The position numbers and the translations under genes are program-made. A stretch of DNA of 64,000 nt from Diphasiastrum complanatum (lineage: Eukaryota > Streptophyta > Lycopodiopsida > Lycopodiales > Lycopodiaceae), in assembly GCA_029204225.1 (NCBI GenBank), contig CM055101.1, positions 45,731,906-45,795,905 on the forward strand, read 5' to 3'. Below are positions 1 to 12,910 of the stretch, one piece after another (positions within the stretch are counted from its first letter, which is position 1; each line of letters opens with the position of its first letter). The notes beneath the pieces are model-generated. The model worked only from the letters and a program-made list of their open reading frames with translations, had not been told where the DNA came from and did no database searches.

Positions 1-86
1 GTATAGGATAACCCTTCTTATTATCACCTGGCTACGTTTAAACTGATCCAATGGCATATTTTGAGACATTCGTATGAACATAAAAT

Positions 87-862
87 TCAATCGTCCAATC
101 TGGAGAACACAGTATTGGTGCTGAAGTTAATGTTTTTTTTTAATTTTTCAAAGGCTTCTAACGCCTCTACTGTCCAAATAGGAACAATAGTCAGTTTGTA
201 TATAGGTCGTGCTAAATCCGCAAAGAAGATAATAAAATTTGATAGCAGTTCGCATGATCCATAAAAACATAAACTCCACGAATTGTTGTTGGCATGACAA
301 TTCCACAATAACCTTGATCTTAGAATAATCTGTGGCAATGCCATGTCTCGATATCACATGCCCAAGCACAACTCCGTGGGAAACCCATATTTGGAATTCT
401 TCTGGATCTAGAGAAATTTGATATTTGTGACATCTTTCAAATACTTTCTCCAATTGATCCAAGTGGTCTGTATCTGTACTATGGACTCCCAGGTCATCCA
501 AGTATATTTCAAGAAATTTCTGTAGATAATCTTTAAAAGCAAATTGCATTACTCTTTGAAATGAACTTGGTGCATTATAGAGTCCAAACGACATTACTTT
601 GTAAGCATAGGTGCCCCATTCTGTTGCAAAAGCTGTTTTGTGGCGATTTGCAGGAGCAATCTTAACCTGGTTGTAACCACTAAATCCATCCAGGAAACTA
701 TAAGCTTCCGCTCCAGCAAGGCGATCCAAAATGCTTTCAGTAAAAGGCAACGGGAAGTGATCCTTCCGCGTCACTATGTTCAAAGCTTTGAGATTCACAC
801 ACATTCTCAATTTCCCATTCTTCTTAGGAACAATGACAATCGGTGAAACTCTGGACGGTCAC
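87..862 (-). pseudogene. Ty3/gypsy reverse transcriptase fragment
   Basis: Remnant of a Ty3/gypsy polyprotein read right to left. Seen: the fingers motif around 780-850 (VIVPKKNGKLRMCVNLKALN), then DHFPLPF, the palm FLDGFSGYNQV, and the catalytic box as YLDDLGV, a variant of the usual Y-[ML]-DD-F/I-x-V. At about position 300 the frame shifts, and the following piece resembles the RT-RNase H connection (LARPIYKL followed by EAFEKLK). Protease, RNase H and integrase are absent. The fragment stops abruptly near 862, where unrelated sequence begins. Dead element; the family call is firm because several RT motifs occur in order. Confidence 0.9.
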
Positions 863-865
863 AAG

Positions 866-1469
866 TATGATCCGTTGTTGATGATTGCATCATCCTCAGT
901 TCAATCATCCTTTAAGGATATTAGTCACTTTCTTATCGACGCCCCTGATAAGGATAGTGATTTTCTTGATGTAAATACTAATGTGCTTCGAGATTCATGC
1001 ATTGGCCAGAATATTACGGTTGATGAATCGATCTCTATAGATGAATCTGAATGTCTTTTTAATTTGCCAATGTATTATATAAATGACGATGTATGTATTA
1101 CTACAGCTGATTTGTGTCAGTTTTTTTGACTATCGTGAGGATGAGGTGCTATGTTTATTATTCGGCACAATTTTTGAATTCTCTGACTTTGTAGATTTTG
1201 AAACAGATGACCTTGTTGCTAGAATTGATTATGATGATGAGGATGGACTTATGATCGGTAAAGAATGCTTGAAGAGAGCTTTATCAAATTTTGCTGAGCA
1301 TGGACAAAGCATACCATTTGATGAAGAATTCACTACATTTCAATCCCAGATGGGCTTCCCTCATCGATCATTAATGCATTTCACAGATAGTTCTTCTTCT
1401 GTAGGTGGTCATAATATTGATCATCCGGATGTGGTTGTTGCTGATGATGAAGAATGTGTAAGTGTTTAA
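866..1469 (+). CDS. Unrecognised acidic open frames
   Basis: Two overlapping plus-strand frames (866-1129 and about 1125-1469) that together read as an Asp/Glu/Ser-rich, Lys-poor protein of about 200 residues. The second contains clusters such as DYDDEDG. The frames join by a shift near 1128 (a T run), so this is either a mutated gene piece or an exon pair. I recognise no family. Composition is unlike random AT-rich DNA and the sequence immediately abuts the gypsy RT remnant on the left. It could be a host exon fragment or an accessory ORF of an unknown element. Low certainty that it is expressed. Confidence 0.3.
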
Positions 1470-2229
1470 ACTTCCTTGTATTAGAATGTTGTTAACTGTT
1501 GAATGTTTTTTTTAAACTTATTTTTTATTACAAGATGCTCTCATAATCGATAATTTGCTGCGAGATGAGGTGATTACAGACAACATGCATCCTCGTTCCA
1601 GAGGGATAGTGGAATTGGCCACTATCTTAGGCATTTTTTGAAGAATGAGATCTGTATTGCTCATTTGAAGCTGAGTCTAGTTTGGGAGACTCTGATAATG
1701 GCAGTTAAAGCTTTATCTTTTTATCTAGGAGGACATAAATTTGAAGACATATAAGATCATTTTCGTCAAAAGATCTTATGTTTTTCTAGGTTTTATTAAT
1801 GGGAATGTTCCTTTAAGGAGCTCTCATTATTCGTTGTATTGTACTTATATTGAACTTAGTGGAAATAAGAATAATGCACATCTATTAGATGCATACTCAA
1901 GCAAAGAATTTCTTCATGACAATACAACCATAGAAGCTAACACAAAAGCTGATGATGAATAGTCAACACTTTGTATTTTGTTATAATACAATCAATACAT
2001 TTACATTGAGTATTTCTCCTCTCTGTTGTTCCATGAATTTGCAAGCAATTATGAACATGTCATGATTTGATGACAATGATGACTGAATGTCTTTGTTATC
2101 TTCTACTTAGCAATCATCTAATTTTCTCTTCCTATATGAAGTTGCATGCTTTTCTAAACTTGTTTTATTGTGTGGACTTTGTTATATGTCGAATCTGAAT
2201 GCTACCAACCACCATATATCATTTTCTGA
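1470..2229. other. No recognised gene
   Basis: AT-rich DNA. A 73-codon plus-strand frame at 1741-1962 has no recognisable motif. I see no repeat or element boundary. Confidence 0.4.
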
Positions 2230-3650
2230 CTAGCCACTGAATCTGAAATCTTCTTGGTCCTCTGTTTGTGATAGTGCACCATTCATGAGAGTTATACTAA
2301 CCCTCTCCATCTTCTGTCCTTTCACAATTTCTGACTCATCTAACTTAAGTACTATGATTATTTTTCCATTTACCTTTTCAAAGGTTATATCATAGAATGT
2401 GACGATGTATCTTAGCAGGTAATTTAGATCAACAAATAAGTTGTTTGATGAATTATAGGATATTGATCTTCCATCAGTTTCATACACTTCCTCAATATGA
2501 AATGGAGTTCCAATGAACTTATGCATACCTATGTTTAATGTATCCGTCTCTTGCCTCAAGTGATATGTCCTAGGAATTGGGACTTTTCTAATTTGAACTT
2601 GCTTAAAAGCTTCTCTAATTATTCTAAATATTGTTGCATATGCTTCCCTACTAATACCTGCAAAATCACAAGCACCCTGAACTATAGTCTTATCTAAAAA
2701 AATTTGAATGTCCACCATCAAAGACTTTGTTATTTTACACTTTACATTTGTACTCCTATTGTTCATCATGATACACTCAGTGGATTTGCCTGTCAATATT
2801 GAACCCAACGACATTCCTAGAAGCATTTTTCTTAATATTCCGAAGAGCTACTAATGCAGATCTGCAAAAAAACAGATAGTTAGCAGAATATCACCATAAC
2901 TGAAATTAAATCCAAATGTCATTGATCAAGTTACAAAAATCAGAATATACTTACTTGAATGCACAAATCCTTCTATTTCGATAGCCTCCTTTTGAAAGCG
3001 TTTGAATATCCTTCTAACTTTGTGTCGTTTTCTTACTTCCAGCCTTCTTCTTAGCCAATTGCACATCCTTTAGTAAGTGTAAGTTTTCAATTCGAATAGA
3101 TTGTAAGATTGATTGCATTTGCTCTAGTTCTGATTTGATATTGATTGTTATCTTCTATAATGATTCATTATTTTTTTTAAGTTGTTCATTTTTCTCTAAC
3201 GTCTTTTGGAGAAGACAATCTCTATTCTGACAATAAGAGGATATCTATATTAAGTCACCTTCTAAAATGTGAATTTTATTCATATAAAGTTGTTTTCCAT
3301 GGTTTTGCAATCTCTCACAATATCCTGTATTCCAGTTGCCCATTGCATATCCATGTAACTAGATGAGTTATTGAGGAGAATATAGAATGTGTCAAAGTTC
3401 TTGGATCTTGTGGATATAATGTTCCATCTGTCCAGAAATCCAAGTTCTTCTTTTCTTCTACCCTATAACGAGAATGATCCTCAGTAGATATTTGAATTCC
3501 TTTGCCTCCTCTTCTCTGCAAAGGTGCCAAATCAATAGGGATATCCACATGTAGATGATACAATGTCATCATCAGAAAAAACAATAGAGTAATCAGATGC
3601 ATCAAAGTACTATGAACAGATTTTTTGAAGCAAAACAAAATACTCATCTT
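2230..3650 (-). pseudogene. Decayed multi-exon gene of unknown family
   Basis: Longest frame 2230-2826 (198 codons) with coherent, non-repetitive composition. Splice-like signals lie upstream on the same strand. A good acceptor (T-run then GCAG) sits at about 2862 and a donor resembling AA|GTAAGTAT at about 2956. Joining them gives a basic stretch containing KGGYRNRRICAFK and then ALVALRNIKKNASRNVVG, followed by a frameshift into the long frame. Further upstream (3000-3230) the same strand encodes a Leu/Glu/Lys coiled-coil-like stretch with one stop, and 3315-3650 carries coding-like pieces in two frames with stops. I infer one gene broken by several mutations. The family is not recognised. 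The C-terminal part has an acidic LKLDESE motif that could belong to a nuclease or transposase, but this is speculation. Confidence 0.45.
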
Positions 3651-3659
3651 TGATTATAT

Positions 3660-4451
3660 TATATACTCTGTACGATCAATCGGATCTCCATGCTTGTCTG
3701 CTTGATTCAAATTTGGATATGGTGCTCATTTTTCATTCCAGTAGGTAGTTGGCACTCATATTTCCATTCCAATGTGAAGATGGCATTCATATTTGGAGAT
3801 GGCGCCCATATTTTCATTCTCGTGGAAGGAATGCATATTCATACATTTTGCTATTTTTCCTGATTCGAATTTGGGGACGTCGGTCATATTCTAGATCCAA
3901 TGAAAAGATTGCCCTCTTCGTAACCAATGGAGGGAATATTTTTGAATTTAGACAAGTTAAACTGTGAACAGTTTACAGTTCTTAATTGTGACTATAGACA
4001 CTATGGTTAGATCGTTGGGAGTTGGGGAGGCCTCAGGAGTGGTGGGGACAAGCAAATAAACAATATTGTTTTTTTTATTTTGATAATTTTCTATATCCTA
4101 CATGGCATTCCTTAAAGGGTCTTTTTGATATTGAGATCTCCTCTAATGGGAATTGGAGGCCGTTGTCCTCACTGGCCAGATAAAGACGGTGACAATAAAA
4201 TTGAAGGATCTAGATTTGCTAGAGAAGTGAATGATAAAGCTTTTTTTATTTGCGTTGGTAATGAATGTCAGTGTAGGTGTCGTAGACAACCATAAAGAAT
4301 TGTGAAATGACTAGGCGTATGAGACAACCGTGCAATTTTTTTGTTACTGATATTCGTTACCATAGAGAAAGAAGAGTGAGAGGCATTCAAACATTTAACA
4401 CGAATGCACATGAATGCAACATGGTATAAAAATATCAAATCTGTATAAGAA
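3660..4451. other. Non-coding; degenerate short tandem pattern
   Basis: Between about 3700 and 3860 a loose unit of the form GATGGC-x-CTCATATTT followed by CATTCC recurs with heavy divergence. The rest shows nothing recognisable. Confidence 0.35.
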
Positions 4452-4990
4452 TGTTGTAGTAACAACGATCAGATCACAAGACAGTTGTGAGACAAAGTGT
4501 GCAAGGACCACTAGGGACAACCCCTAAGATGAGGATAGGAAAACACAAGAGAGATAGTGGAGCAAAACCACCCACACGAATCCTAGATCCCTCCTAGAGA
4601 ATCCTCCTGGATCTAGCCCCCAAGCCATGCCATGTGATAGCAAGAGGAGAAGAGCTCTACAGGTAACCTAGACCAAAGTCGTCGACGAGATAATCTTTAC
4701 CTCAATATATAGAGAGTAGGATCCTGTCCATGAGCCCATGCAAACCCCATGCAGGTCAACTATAAATAGATCATAGCTCTTCATGCATACCTCCTACCTA
4801 TATCAGTCACACGTACATGCACTACTCCATATGTCTCAATTAGAGTGTCTGGGTCCTCTCAGGTCATCAGTCACCAACAGGCCTCGATGCAGTGGAATAA
4901 AATCTAGGCGTGACCAATAATCTCGAACACTGGAGGGCCGTCTACCATATTAGGACTATTCCATGTTCTTAGCTAAATATGGCCGTAACA
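4452..4990 (-). repeat. Putative copia-type LTR, minus orientation
   Basis: On the minus strand a polypurine tract (TTTAAGGGAGGAAGAA, just right of 4990) is followed directly by TGTTACGGCC, the arrangement expected at an internal-region/3' LTR junction. The other end at 4452 reads TGTTGTAG on the plus strand, giving TG...CA termini and about 540 bp. No second copy was found in the window, so this is a boundary inference. It may be the 3' LTR of a decayed or non-autonomous element occupying DNA to the right. Confidence 0.4.
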
Positions 4991-7900
4991 TTCTTCCTCC
5001 CTTAAACAGGTTCTATCAGAACGAGAAAAAGAAAACATGAAACTATTCCTCAAGCTTTCAGCCTTTCCCATGAATCATGATTCTAGGTTTGATCTTTCCA
5101 TCTGAATAAGTACTCAGAGATGCAACAATCCTTCAATTGCTTGCCGCTACTCTTGAATACTAACTCAAATTCCAAAAGGCACACTAAGCTATAAATCCTC
5201 CAAATGGGTTGATCTACTCCAAAACAAAAGTTCATCACCTTCATGTAATCCTAATTATATGAACCACTGGGTGATTTTACTTGATTTCAGAAATCAAATC
5301 CAAAAGCTAAAGAAATTTCATTCCAATGTATTATAGAAAATAATGCTTCTTGGTACAAATATATTTAGAATATCCAAATATTCTAGAATAGAAAAATTCA
5401 GTCATCTAAAATCTCTAGGAGATCCATCAAGTCTCAGACACTTATAACTCAAACCAGAGTACTACAGTTACTCTAATGAGTTAACAACCCCATTTCTAGC
5501 ACCATATGCAAGAAATCAGTAGCTATCCGTATCTTATTAGATTTATTTGTCTCCTATAAATATGGAGATATAGACTGAACTTTGTACACAAGCACTTATA
5601 GACTACAATTTGTAATATAAGCAAATTCCTCATAAGTAAGCAATTACTTAATGAAAATGCCTATGAGATCAAACAATCTCAAGTATGTGCTGGAGTAAAG
5701 AAATTTAGAGTTCAACCAACAGATCTAAACCCTTGACTCACCCAATTGATTAAGAATTACTCATTATCTTAAGAATCCTCACATTTTCTTATAATCTTCA
5801 AATGACCTTTAAGTATCAATTTATGATCCGTCAATCACAAACACCTAGAATCTTATGATTCGTCAACCATAATTTACAGGATTCCAAAACCATACTTAAT
5901 CATTGAAAGATAGTGGAGTATATGTACAACGTAGCACTCAGGAAATATAAGAATCAATTTGAAATCTTTTCCACAAGGAAAAATTACTAGATTCCAAAAA
6001 ATATTCTTCCAAACCAATTTTTAATCAGATTGTGAGTTCCAAATTCTAGTGAGTTCCAAATTCTACAATCAACCAAGTAATTAAAAACCTTTATAACATT
6101 CGTCTTTAGCCACAAACTTTATACAATCATCCAGAACAACATCTAGAGATCACAAAGTTCTGTTGGATTCCAAAATTCAGTTTACCATTCTTGGAACCAT
6201 TAGGATCTGGTATCCAATTGAGCTCACGTGGATACTATCACTAATGAATCAAGTTTATTTCTCAACTGAGAAATATTCATCCAAGAATTTAGTATCATAT
6301 GCACACAATTCCTTGATGAATCCAAATGGCTCACAAATTATGTGTCTTACAAGCAATATACACAAAACAAACAGTTTTTGGTGAATTCTCTTCACACTGT
6401 CCGTTTTAACAATTGACTTCCATAGGAGTAAATCAACTACTCAAGTTAATTGCCCATGATTTAGAAATCTTAAATGTCTAGGTCTAGCTCTTAATTGTAC
6501 ATGTACAATACCACATTTAGATCCATATCCAAATCACTTTTAAGTTAACCTATAGATCTATCAGAATAGATATATTAACTCTACAAGTGATTGTCAAACA
6601 CAATACTTGATCATATGTCTATGTTCAATGATTAGGTTAAGTGCACCAGATAACCTTAGTAACCAGGAACTCATAGTAGATCCAAACAAGATTAATCGTG
6701 CACATATGAGAATAATCTCACTATGACCAATTACATAAGCACGTATGTCCTTATCTGGCAAATTCCTCCAAAATCTGCATATGTTACTCACATATCTCAT
6801 TGAGAATCTTGCAACTCAGCTACAAAAGATTCTATTTCTCTTGAGTAAATAACATATCTAGGAAATCTCTGAAGTGAATAATTCCACATCACAAGTTTTC
6901 CAAGCTTCATATTTTTACCAACATAATTTCTTTATCCTACTTCAGATCTTAATGTACAAACCAAGATTAGGCATACTTATACAGACATCTTTGGACAAAA
7001 GGTTAAGATTAAAGCTTTATTCCTGATCCAATCCATAAGTACATGGTACTTGGTGGCCAATCAGTGAGTTTTAATTTAATCTTTACCACTACTTTCCATA
7101 TTCATGAATATCTCACAGCTCAAAACTCCCAAAATTACTCTAGTTCTAGATTATTCAAAACAACCACTAGAGATTTCCTCTATTCCACTGGATAGTTCCA
7201 CCATTGCACACATATTGGATTCTACAAAAGAAATCTATGCAACTGCTTGATCCCATGAAAGTCTTATTCCTATCATTTTCTTCCCCCCCTTTTAAAAGAA
7301 ATTCCATAATTTTGATTAAAAAGTTCCTAAGAGACAACGTATGAGATATCGAAGATTCGAAAAAGTCAGTAATGAGTATCCAATACTATTACAAACCGGA
7401 CTTTTTCCTTAAAATCATAAAATATCTTATCTTGAGTGATAGAAACATTACTCTCAATAATCAACTATCAAATAGAGATAATCAATTGGGCTTAGGAAGT
7501 CTAAATTCCAATTAATCAATTGAAAACATCAATTGCTTTTGAGCTATATTCATAAATTGAAATGGAAGTACAAATTCATATAACTTTAATAGTCCTTCAG
7601 AACCTTGTTCTACACTTGAAGGAATTAATCGCAATCCAATTGTCATGTATTTAAGAAATTTCTAAAAAGTAGAGGTTTAAAATAAAAGAGAAATAGTTTT
7701 TAAGGGTTTCCAATTTGGAATTTATGAGATACCATTGAGGGATCCGGATCTGTGAAGTTTTTAGCACGTGTGAACTTCAACACATACCTTACAAGATCTT
7801 TATGAGGTGTTGTGATTGCACAAGATTGATCAAAGAACAGATTACTTGAAAAATCCAAGGCAAGAGCACAATGGCATACATTAGACTAAAAAAACTAACT

Positions 7901-8243
7901 TCTTACTATGGGAAATGGATATAAAAAATTATTCTAAGTGCTCGCTATGGAGAAAACAGCCTGATCTTGGGTAGAGAGAGAAAATCAACACATAAAACTC
8001 GGGTAGAGAGAGAATGAGCCCAAAACATTAAAATCTCAATATTCACAATATGGCAAAACATGCCAAAGTTTTCCTACATCAAAGAGGCTCGAATTCCTAC
8101 AGTGGAGTTGCATGAAAAGTCCACTTTACGTAGTTAACTCAACTACCAAGGATCCACACGTAAAATTGCACGCATGGATATTGCATGTACTGCATGTCAA
8201 CTCTCAAAATTACCTAGACATGTGTAGATCATGAAACCTACTT
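4991..8243. other. AT-rich non-coding stretch
   Basis: About 3.2 kb without a convincing frame on either strand (longest about 73 codons, no motifs). It may be the internal region of a non-autonomous LTR element attached to the putative LTR at 4452-4990, or decayed intergenic DNA. Near 8244-8290 a short motif GCATGTTGC(AT)GCATGCACT is repeated. Confidence 0.4.
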
Positions 8244-8477
8244 TGCATGTTGCATGCACTGATTGCATGTTGCTTGCATGCACTCTGAATGACTTTGCAT
8301 GTAATCTAAACTTTTGCATGACATCAAGATTGAACCTACCTAACTCAAACTCGACCTATTCTAGAAGGTTATGTGCTCAATTCACATACCTTTATGTACA
8401 ATAAAGTATACAATGGAAATAAGATAGGCATGGCCCCAAACTCGAAATAGGAAGATAGAATTTTACTAATGTTCACA
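8244..8477 (-). repeat. Copia 3' LTR, minus orientation
   Basis: On the minus strand the polypurine AAGGAGGAG is followed by TGTGAACATTAG, the LTR start at 8477. The far end is TGCATGTTGC on the plus strand (8244 or 8264, duplicated). This LTR is a clear inverted homologue of 13202-13410: the two align over about 210 bp, including the stretch reading GGGGCCATGCC. It belongs to the copia fragment immediately right. Confidence 0.85.
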
Positions 8478-9360
8478 CTCCTCCTTAAAATATATGTTCC
8501 TATCCAACATAGACTTTGAAATTAGGCCAAGGTTAGACCTCATCTTGATAAAAACATTCTTGAGCAATGGCTTGGTGAGAAGATCTGCAACACAATTTGA
8601 AAATCCAACATGCTCCAATAAGATCTCTCTCCCAATAACTTTTTCTCTTACAAAATGATGAGCTACCTCGATGTGTTTGCTCCTTGCATGGAACACAAGA
8701 TTGTTTGCAAGAGCCTGAGCTGAGATGTTATCATTCTTGATAATTGGAAGGTCTTCATCTCCATAACACTTTAGCTCCAAGAGTAGCCTTTTGATCCATA
8801 AAACCTCCTTTGTTGTAGTTGTAAGAGATTTGTACTCAACTTCACAAGATGATAAGGATATAGTTGCTTGTTTCTTTGATAGCCAAGAAACTAGATTCCC
8901 TCCAAGAAAAATTGTGTAGGCACTTGTGGATTTCCTACCCAACCTGTATTTTGCAAAATCTGAATCTGAAAAAGCAATCAAAGTTAGATCTTCTTCTATA
9001 AAGATCAATCCATAGTCTAAGGTAGAAGATACATATCTCAAGAGTCTTTTAGCCAACTTCCAATGATATATCTTTGGATCCTACATGTGTTGGCTTAGCT
9101 TATGCACACTAAAGCTTGGATCAGGCCTTGTCACAGTTAACCATATAAGTGAGCTAATAAGACTCCTATAAAGAGTGATTCCTCGAAAGATCTTTCATCA
9201 TCTTTTATAGGAACTTTTACAATGTGCTCCATTGGTGTATCTATGCCCTTACAGTTTTCCATTTGGAATTTTTTAAGCATGGAAAGTGCATATCTACTTT
9301 GACTTATGAAAACATGATCTTTTCAAAAGTCAATTTGAAGGCCTAAAATGTAGTGAAGAG
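8466..9360 (-). pseudogene. Copia RT tail and RNase H
   Basis: C-terminal part of a Ty1/copia polyprotein. 9180-9300 encodes the end of RT (KYALSMLKKFQMENCKG). 9057-9180 holds the TRPD...LSQHM segment with a stop, and 8466-9056 is an open RNase H domain of 196 codons. RNase H motifs are AKRLLRYV, SDSDFA, STSAY, WLSKKQ, SSCEVEYKSL and HIEVAHHFVREK. The first acid motif reads SDSDFAK where A/SD-x-DWA is usual. The stop codon lies inside the LTR start. The element is truncated on its 5' side near 9360. Confidence 0.9.
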
Positions 9361-10363
9361 AAAACACAACTATCAACAATGTGAATGAACAAATCATTCT
9401 TGCTCTTATTAGATTCAAGAGCATACATTTGATAAGATAACAAATTGCTTTCTAATTGATTTAAGATCAATTTCAAACTATTGAGAATACTAGATATGTC
9501 ATCAAAAAAGGCTTCATGCTCATCTAGTATTACTTCATTTCAACCTTGAGATGCAAAGATCTCATCAAAGCAAAATGTCTTATCAAAGATCATATGAGAA
9601 GCAAGAGTGGATGTATAGAAGTGTGTACCACCTGAAATTTGCTTCTCTTCCTCATGAAATGTGAGCCTCATTGACTCGGCCTTGTCCTTTGAGGATCTCC
9701 ACAGAAGCATTAGTTCGAGTTTGCCACACATGTACATATTTTCATTTCAATAAAGCAGATTGGTTCTCTTGTGAAATGAATTTATAAATGTCCTTGCTCT
9801 CTATCACTTTTCCTCCATCTCTCATGCTTTTATTGTGTTTTGCTAATTGTTGGATCTGATTGTTATTGGGATTGCATGTTTTTATACTTTTTTTGAGAGA
9901 GAAAGAGTAAGCTATCTTCATTGTGGATCTAGTGTTAATGGATGTAGTGTTAATGCTTAGGGTTAGTGGATGATAGAATTAGATGTGAATCTTTCATTCA
10001 TGCTGAAATATGAACTATGCTATTGCTCTCATGGGAACGAATCTACGCGTGACAACTAACTTCATCTCCTCGATGCTAGATTGATTAGATCTTGGGTTGA
10101 GAATAGGCAAGGAAAGAAACCCACTACGGATTGTTGTGGATTAGTGTGGAATTCATTCTTATTTTTCTGAAGCCTTGAGAAAGTTTCTGTTTGAAGTAGA
10201 ATGATCTGCATAAGTAGATCCACTTTTTTAGTCTGAATCTGTTTTTTTTAATGAACAATTTGCATGAATCCATAATGTTTTGGACAGATTAAATTCAGAT
10301 TAGTAGCAGATGGTTTGTTAATAGATTGGTGTGAATCAATGTATCTTGATTGAATAAACTAAC
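9361..10363. other. No recognised gene
   Basis: Short frames only (for example a 65-codon minus-strand frame at 9540-9737) without motifs. The copia fragment ends at the left edge with no visible boundary signal. Confidence 0.35.
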
Positions 10364-10830
10364 TATGGCTGGGAATCTTGAATTTAATGATTGCATGTGG
10401 AGGATTTGTGCTTTTTACAAGTCTAATCCTCTTGTGTTTCGTGCAAACTGGAAACATAGAATGGAAAATGTAAGTTGCCTATTATTTAGAAAAGCAGATA
10501 AAGATTTTGAATATGTGATGCATGCAGTTAGATCCCTGTAAAACCTTTCTCTGATTGATGCTTTCTTCCCAAACCTCTGAATAGTGATGCTATTTGTGCT
10601 ATCAGTTGTTGATCTGGAATCTTGACCTATGAGAACTGAGTCTGTTGTTTCCTGTTTGACTGTTAAACCCGTTTTTGGAGTTCTTGAAACCTTGAATTGC
10701 TGTTGATAACTGTGAGACAGCCTGTTCTTACTTTGTACTATTTTTTTCAGACTTTGATTTGCATAAATGATGCAAATAGAAAAACACCAGTGCAAAGAGC
10801 AGCTCAGGCTTTGCTTTGCCTGTAGCTCGG
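10364..10830 (+). other. Possible small two-exon gene fragment
   Basis: An ATG at 10364 opens a 35-codon segment ending at a near-consensus donor (GAAAAT|GTAAGT, 10469/10470). A T-rich acceptor ending TTTTTTTCAG at about 10751 is followed, in matching phase, by about 24 codons and a stop. A second open stretch of about 70 codons lies at 10790-10990 in another frame. No family is recognised. This could be a real short gene, a gene scrap, or chance. Confidence 0.2.
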
Positions 10831-11185
10831 GTTTTGAGGACTGTGGGTAAGGATATGTCTTGGTTTCAAGCTTTTGCTCGCCCTTCCTTCCATTTCAGGT
10901 TTCTTGAAGAGAGTGAACCTTTGGAAACCCTCTTCTCGCCGTTTTTTCAGCAAATGGCACGTCCATCTGATCTGAAATTAGCAGGGGGGTAGGCCGTGAT
11001 GCCAGATTCGAGTACTGGCGAACTCTGGGAAAGAAGCCTTTGTCTGACCGGATGTCAGCTGGACAAACTAGAAGTATGTGTGGCTAGTCGCATTGTTTAA
11101 TGGGTTGAATGCCTGCTGGTGTTGCCTTATTGAAGGTCCGAGGAGGAGAGCAAACCCATTCCCTTCCTGCTTGTTGGAGAACCTC

Positions 11186-11189
<4 letters not shown>

Positions 11190-11218
<29 letters not shown>

Positions 11219-11241
11219 CTCTCTCTCTCTCTCTCTCTCTC
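11190..11241. repeat. (GT)n(CT)n microsatellite
   Basis: Compound dinucleotide tract, (GT)n to about 11218 then (CT)n. Frames running through it on both strands are artefacts. Confidence 0.95.
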
Positions 11242-12799
11242 GCTTTGGGCAGCCTCCTCTCCCTCGATGTGATGGTGGCTCTTGCATGACTCTGGCAGCT
11301 TCGGGCCTTTCTTCCTTGTGTAAAATCTTAGGGTTTTTTGATTTGTGGGCATGTGTGACATTTTGGGGTCAATGCTTTTTACCTTTGCTATGCATGGGTT
11401 TGCCGGTTAAAAAGGATTTGATGCATGATGAAGGGTCAGCAGTTTCTAAAATTGTAGGCTATTTGTGTGAATGCTTATTGCATGCCGGTTGACTGAGGAA
11501 ATCTAAGGGCCCGACATTTTGTAACTTCAAAGTTGGTTCGAAAAATTGAATTCGAAATCGACTTGGTGTATTTAAGTTACTAGCACCCTGGCGGAGGAAT
11601 TATGTTTTTTGGTGCTCGGTTGTCAATGCTATAACCTTGGTTTTAGACGTTGGTTCCCGAATTTTGGTAGGAGGAATATGGAATTTTTCTTCTCCCTAGA
11701 CAATATGCATGGGGCCAGTTTTGTGGAACTTTGGTACCGTTGTTTTTGTGTCAAGCTGTAATAATCGGTCTAAATTTTGCTAACCGATCTTGACAAAATG
11801 ATGGTAGTTGTTTGATTCTCTTGGCAAGTACTGTGTTTTTTATCGGTTTAACTCTGGAGTAGAAATGCTCCATGTTAATTGAGTTAAATGGTATTTTAGG
11901 TTCTTTCTTTTCGACTCTGTGTTGCACCGATAGACTTATTTTAAGTGATTTTGAGATACTTAAAGTGAATTAATGCATAAAGGACATAATATTTGGAGGT
12001 AGCTCTATTTTTGGTCAAAAACAAGTGTATCAAAAAAGAGTACCAAGATCCAAATTTTATGGATTTTTTCACTTATTCAGGCAACTTTAACGAAGTAATA
12101 CTTAAGCTAATGTTGTAAAAAAGGAAGCAACCTAGCATTTACTAGTGTCATAAAAAATTTTGTTGCCTTTGCTGATGATTTTTTTCGGGTAACCAAAAAA
12201 TCTAAGGGAGGAAGAAAATGAGACACTTGAGTAGGTAAATGTGATAGTGCTGTGTAATTTGGATTGGTTAATAATCCCTATATGAAATTGCATAGCACCG
12301 GATTTTTTGAATTCATTAAGTTGAATTTATTTTGAATATCTATAGGACCATGAGTTGACCCTATATGTTAATGGAAGTTGTGACATGGAACGAGAATGAC
12401 ACTTGGTTCACATTTGTACTTTAAAGAGCCTTATTCCTAAGAGTAAGAACTCTCAGATGGTAGGGATTTGGGAATGATGGTACCAACCAGAGGGGTTGTT
12501 TTATGTGACGGTAAAACCTTGTACAGATTCTTGTTAAATCACAATTTGTAAGTGAATTATTGTGATTCATTAGGAACAAATATGGGGTACTCCAGTACTT
12601 GGTGGAATAGATATTTCCATATCTGGTATTGGAAATTCAGATGGAGGTTTTAAGATCTCTGGATTATCGGATATAGTGGTTAAAGGTCTTCTTGAAGGAA
12701 TTGAATTCCTTGTACCATTTCGAATATAGATGTTGGACATCTATTAATATATACTTCACCTATTTTGAATTTTTCCTGTTGGTTTTTGAAGAATAAACT
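11242..12799. other. No recognised gene
   Basis: No frame of note on either strand between about 11500 and 12800, and no boundary signals seen. Confidence 0.4.
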
Positions 12800-12910
12800 T
12801 AGGTCATTTCAACTATATATGAACGAGGTTTCTCGTCCATACTGGGGTCAATGACTAGTGGTATTCTTAGACGATATTGTCGTCTACTGTGAAAACTTAA
12901 GAAAATGGAG
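12800..12910 (+). pseudogene. Small Ty3/gypsy RT scrap
   Basis: One plus-strand frame reads MNEVSRPYWGQ, a stop, then LVVFLDDIVVYCENL. This is the gypsy RT catalytic strand (Y/F-LDD-I-x-VY-S/C) with its preceding helix. Nothing recognisable flanks it, so it is about 37 codons of a long-dead element or a very diverged one. Confidence 0.6.

Noticed and set aside
11068..11492. 127-codon plus frame and its antisense partners
   Set aside because: Runs through a (GT)n(CT)n tract, no motif, all frames open because of the repeat.
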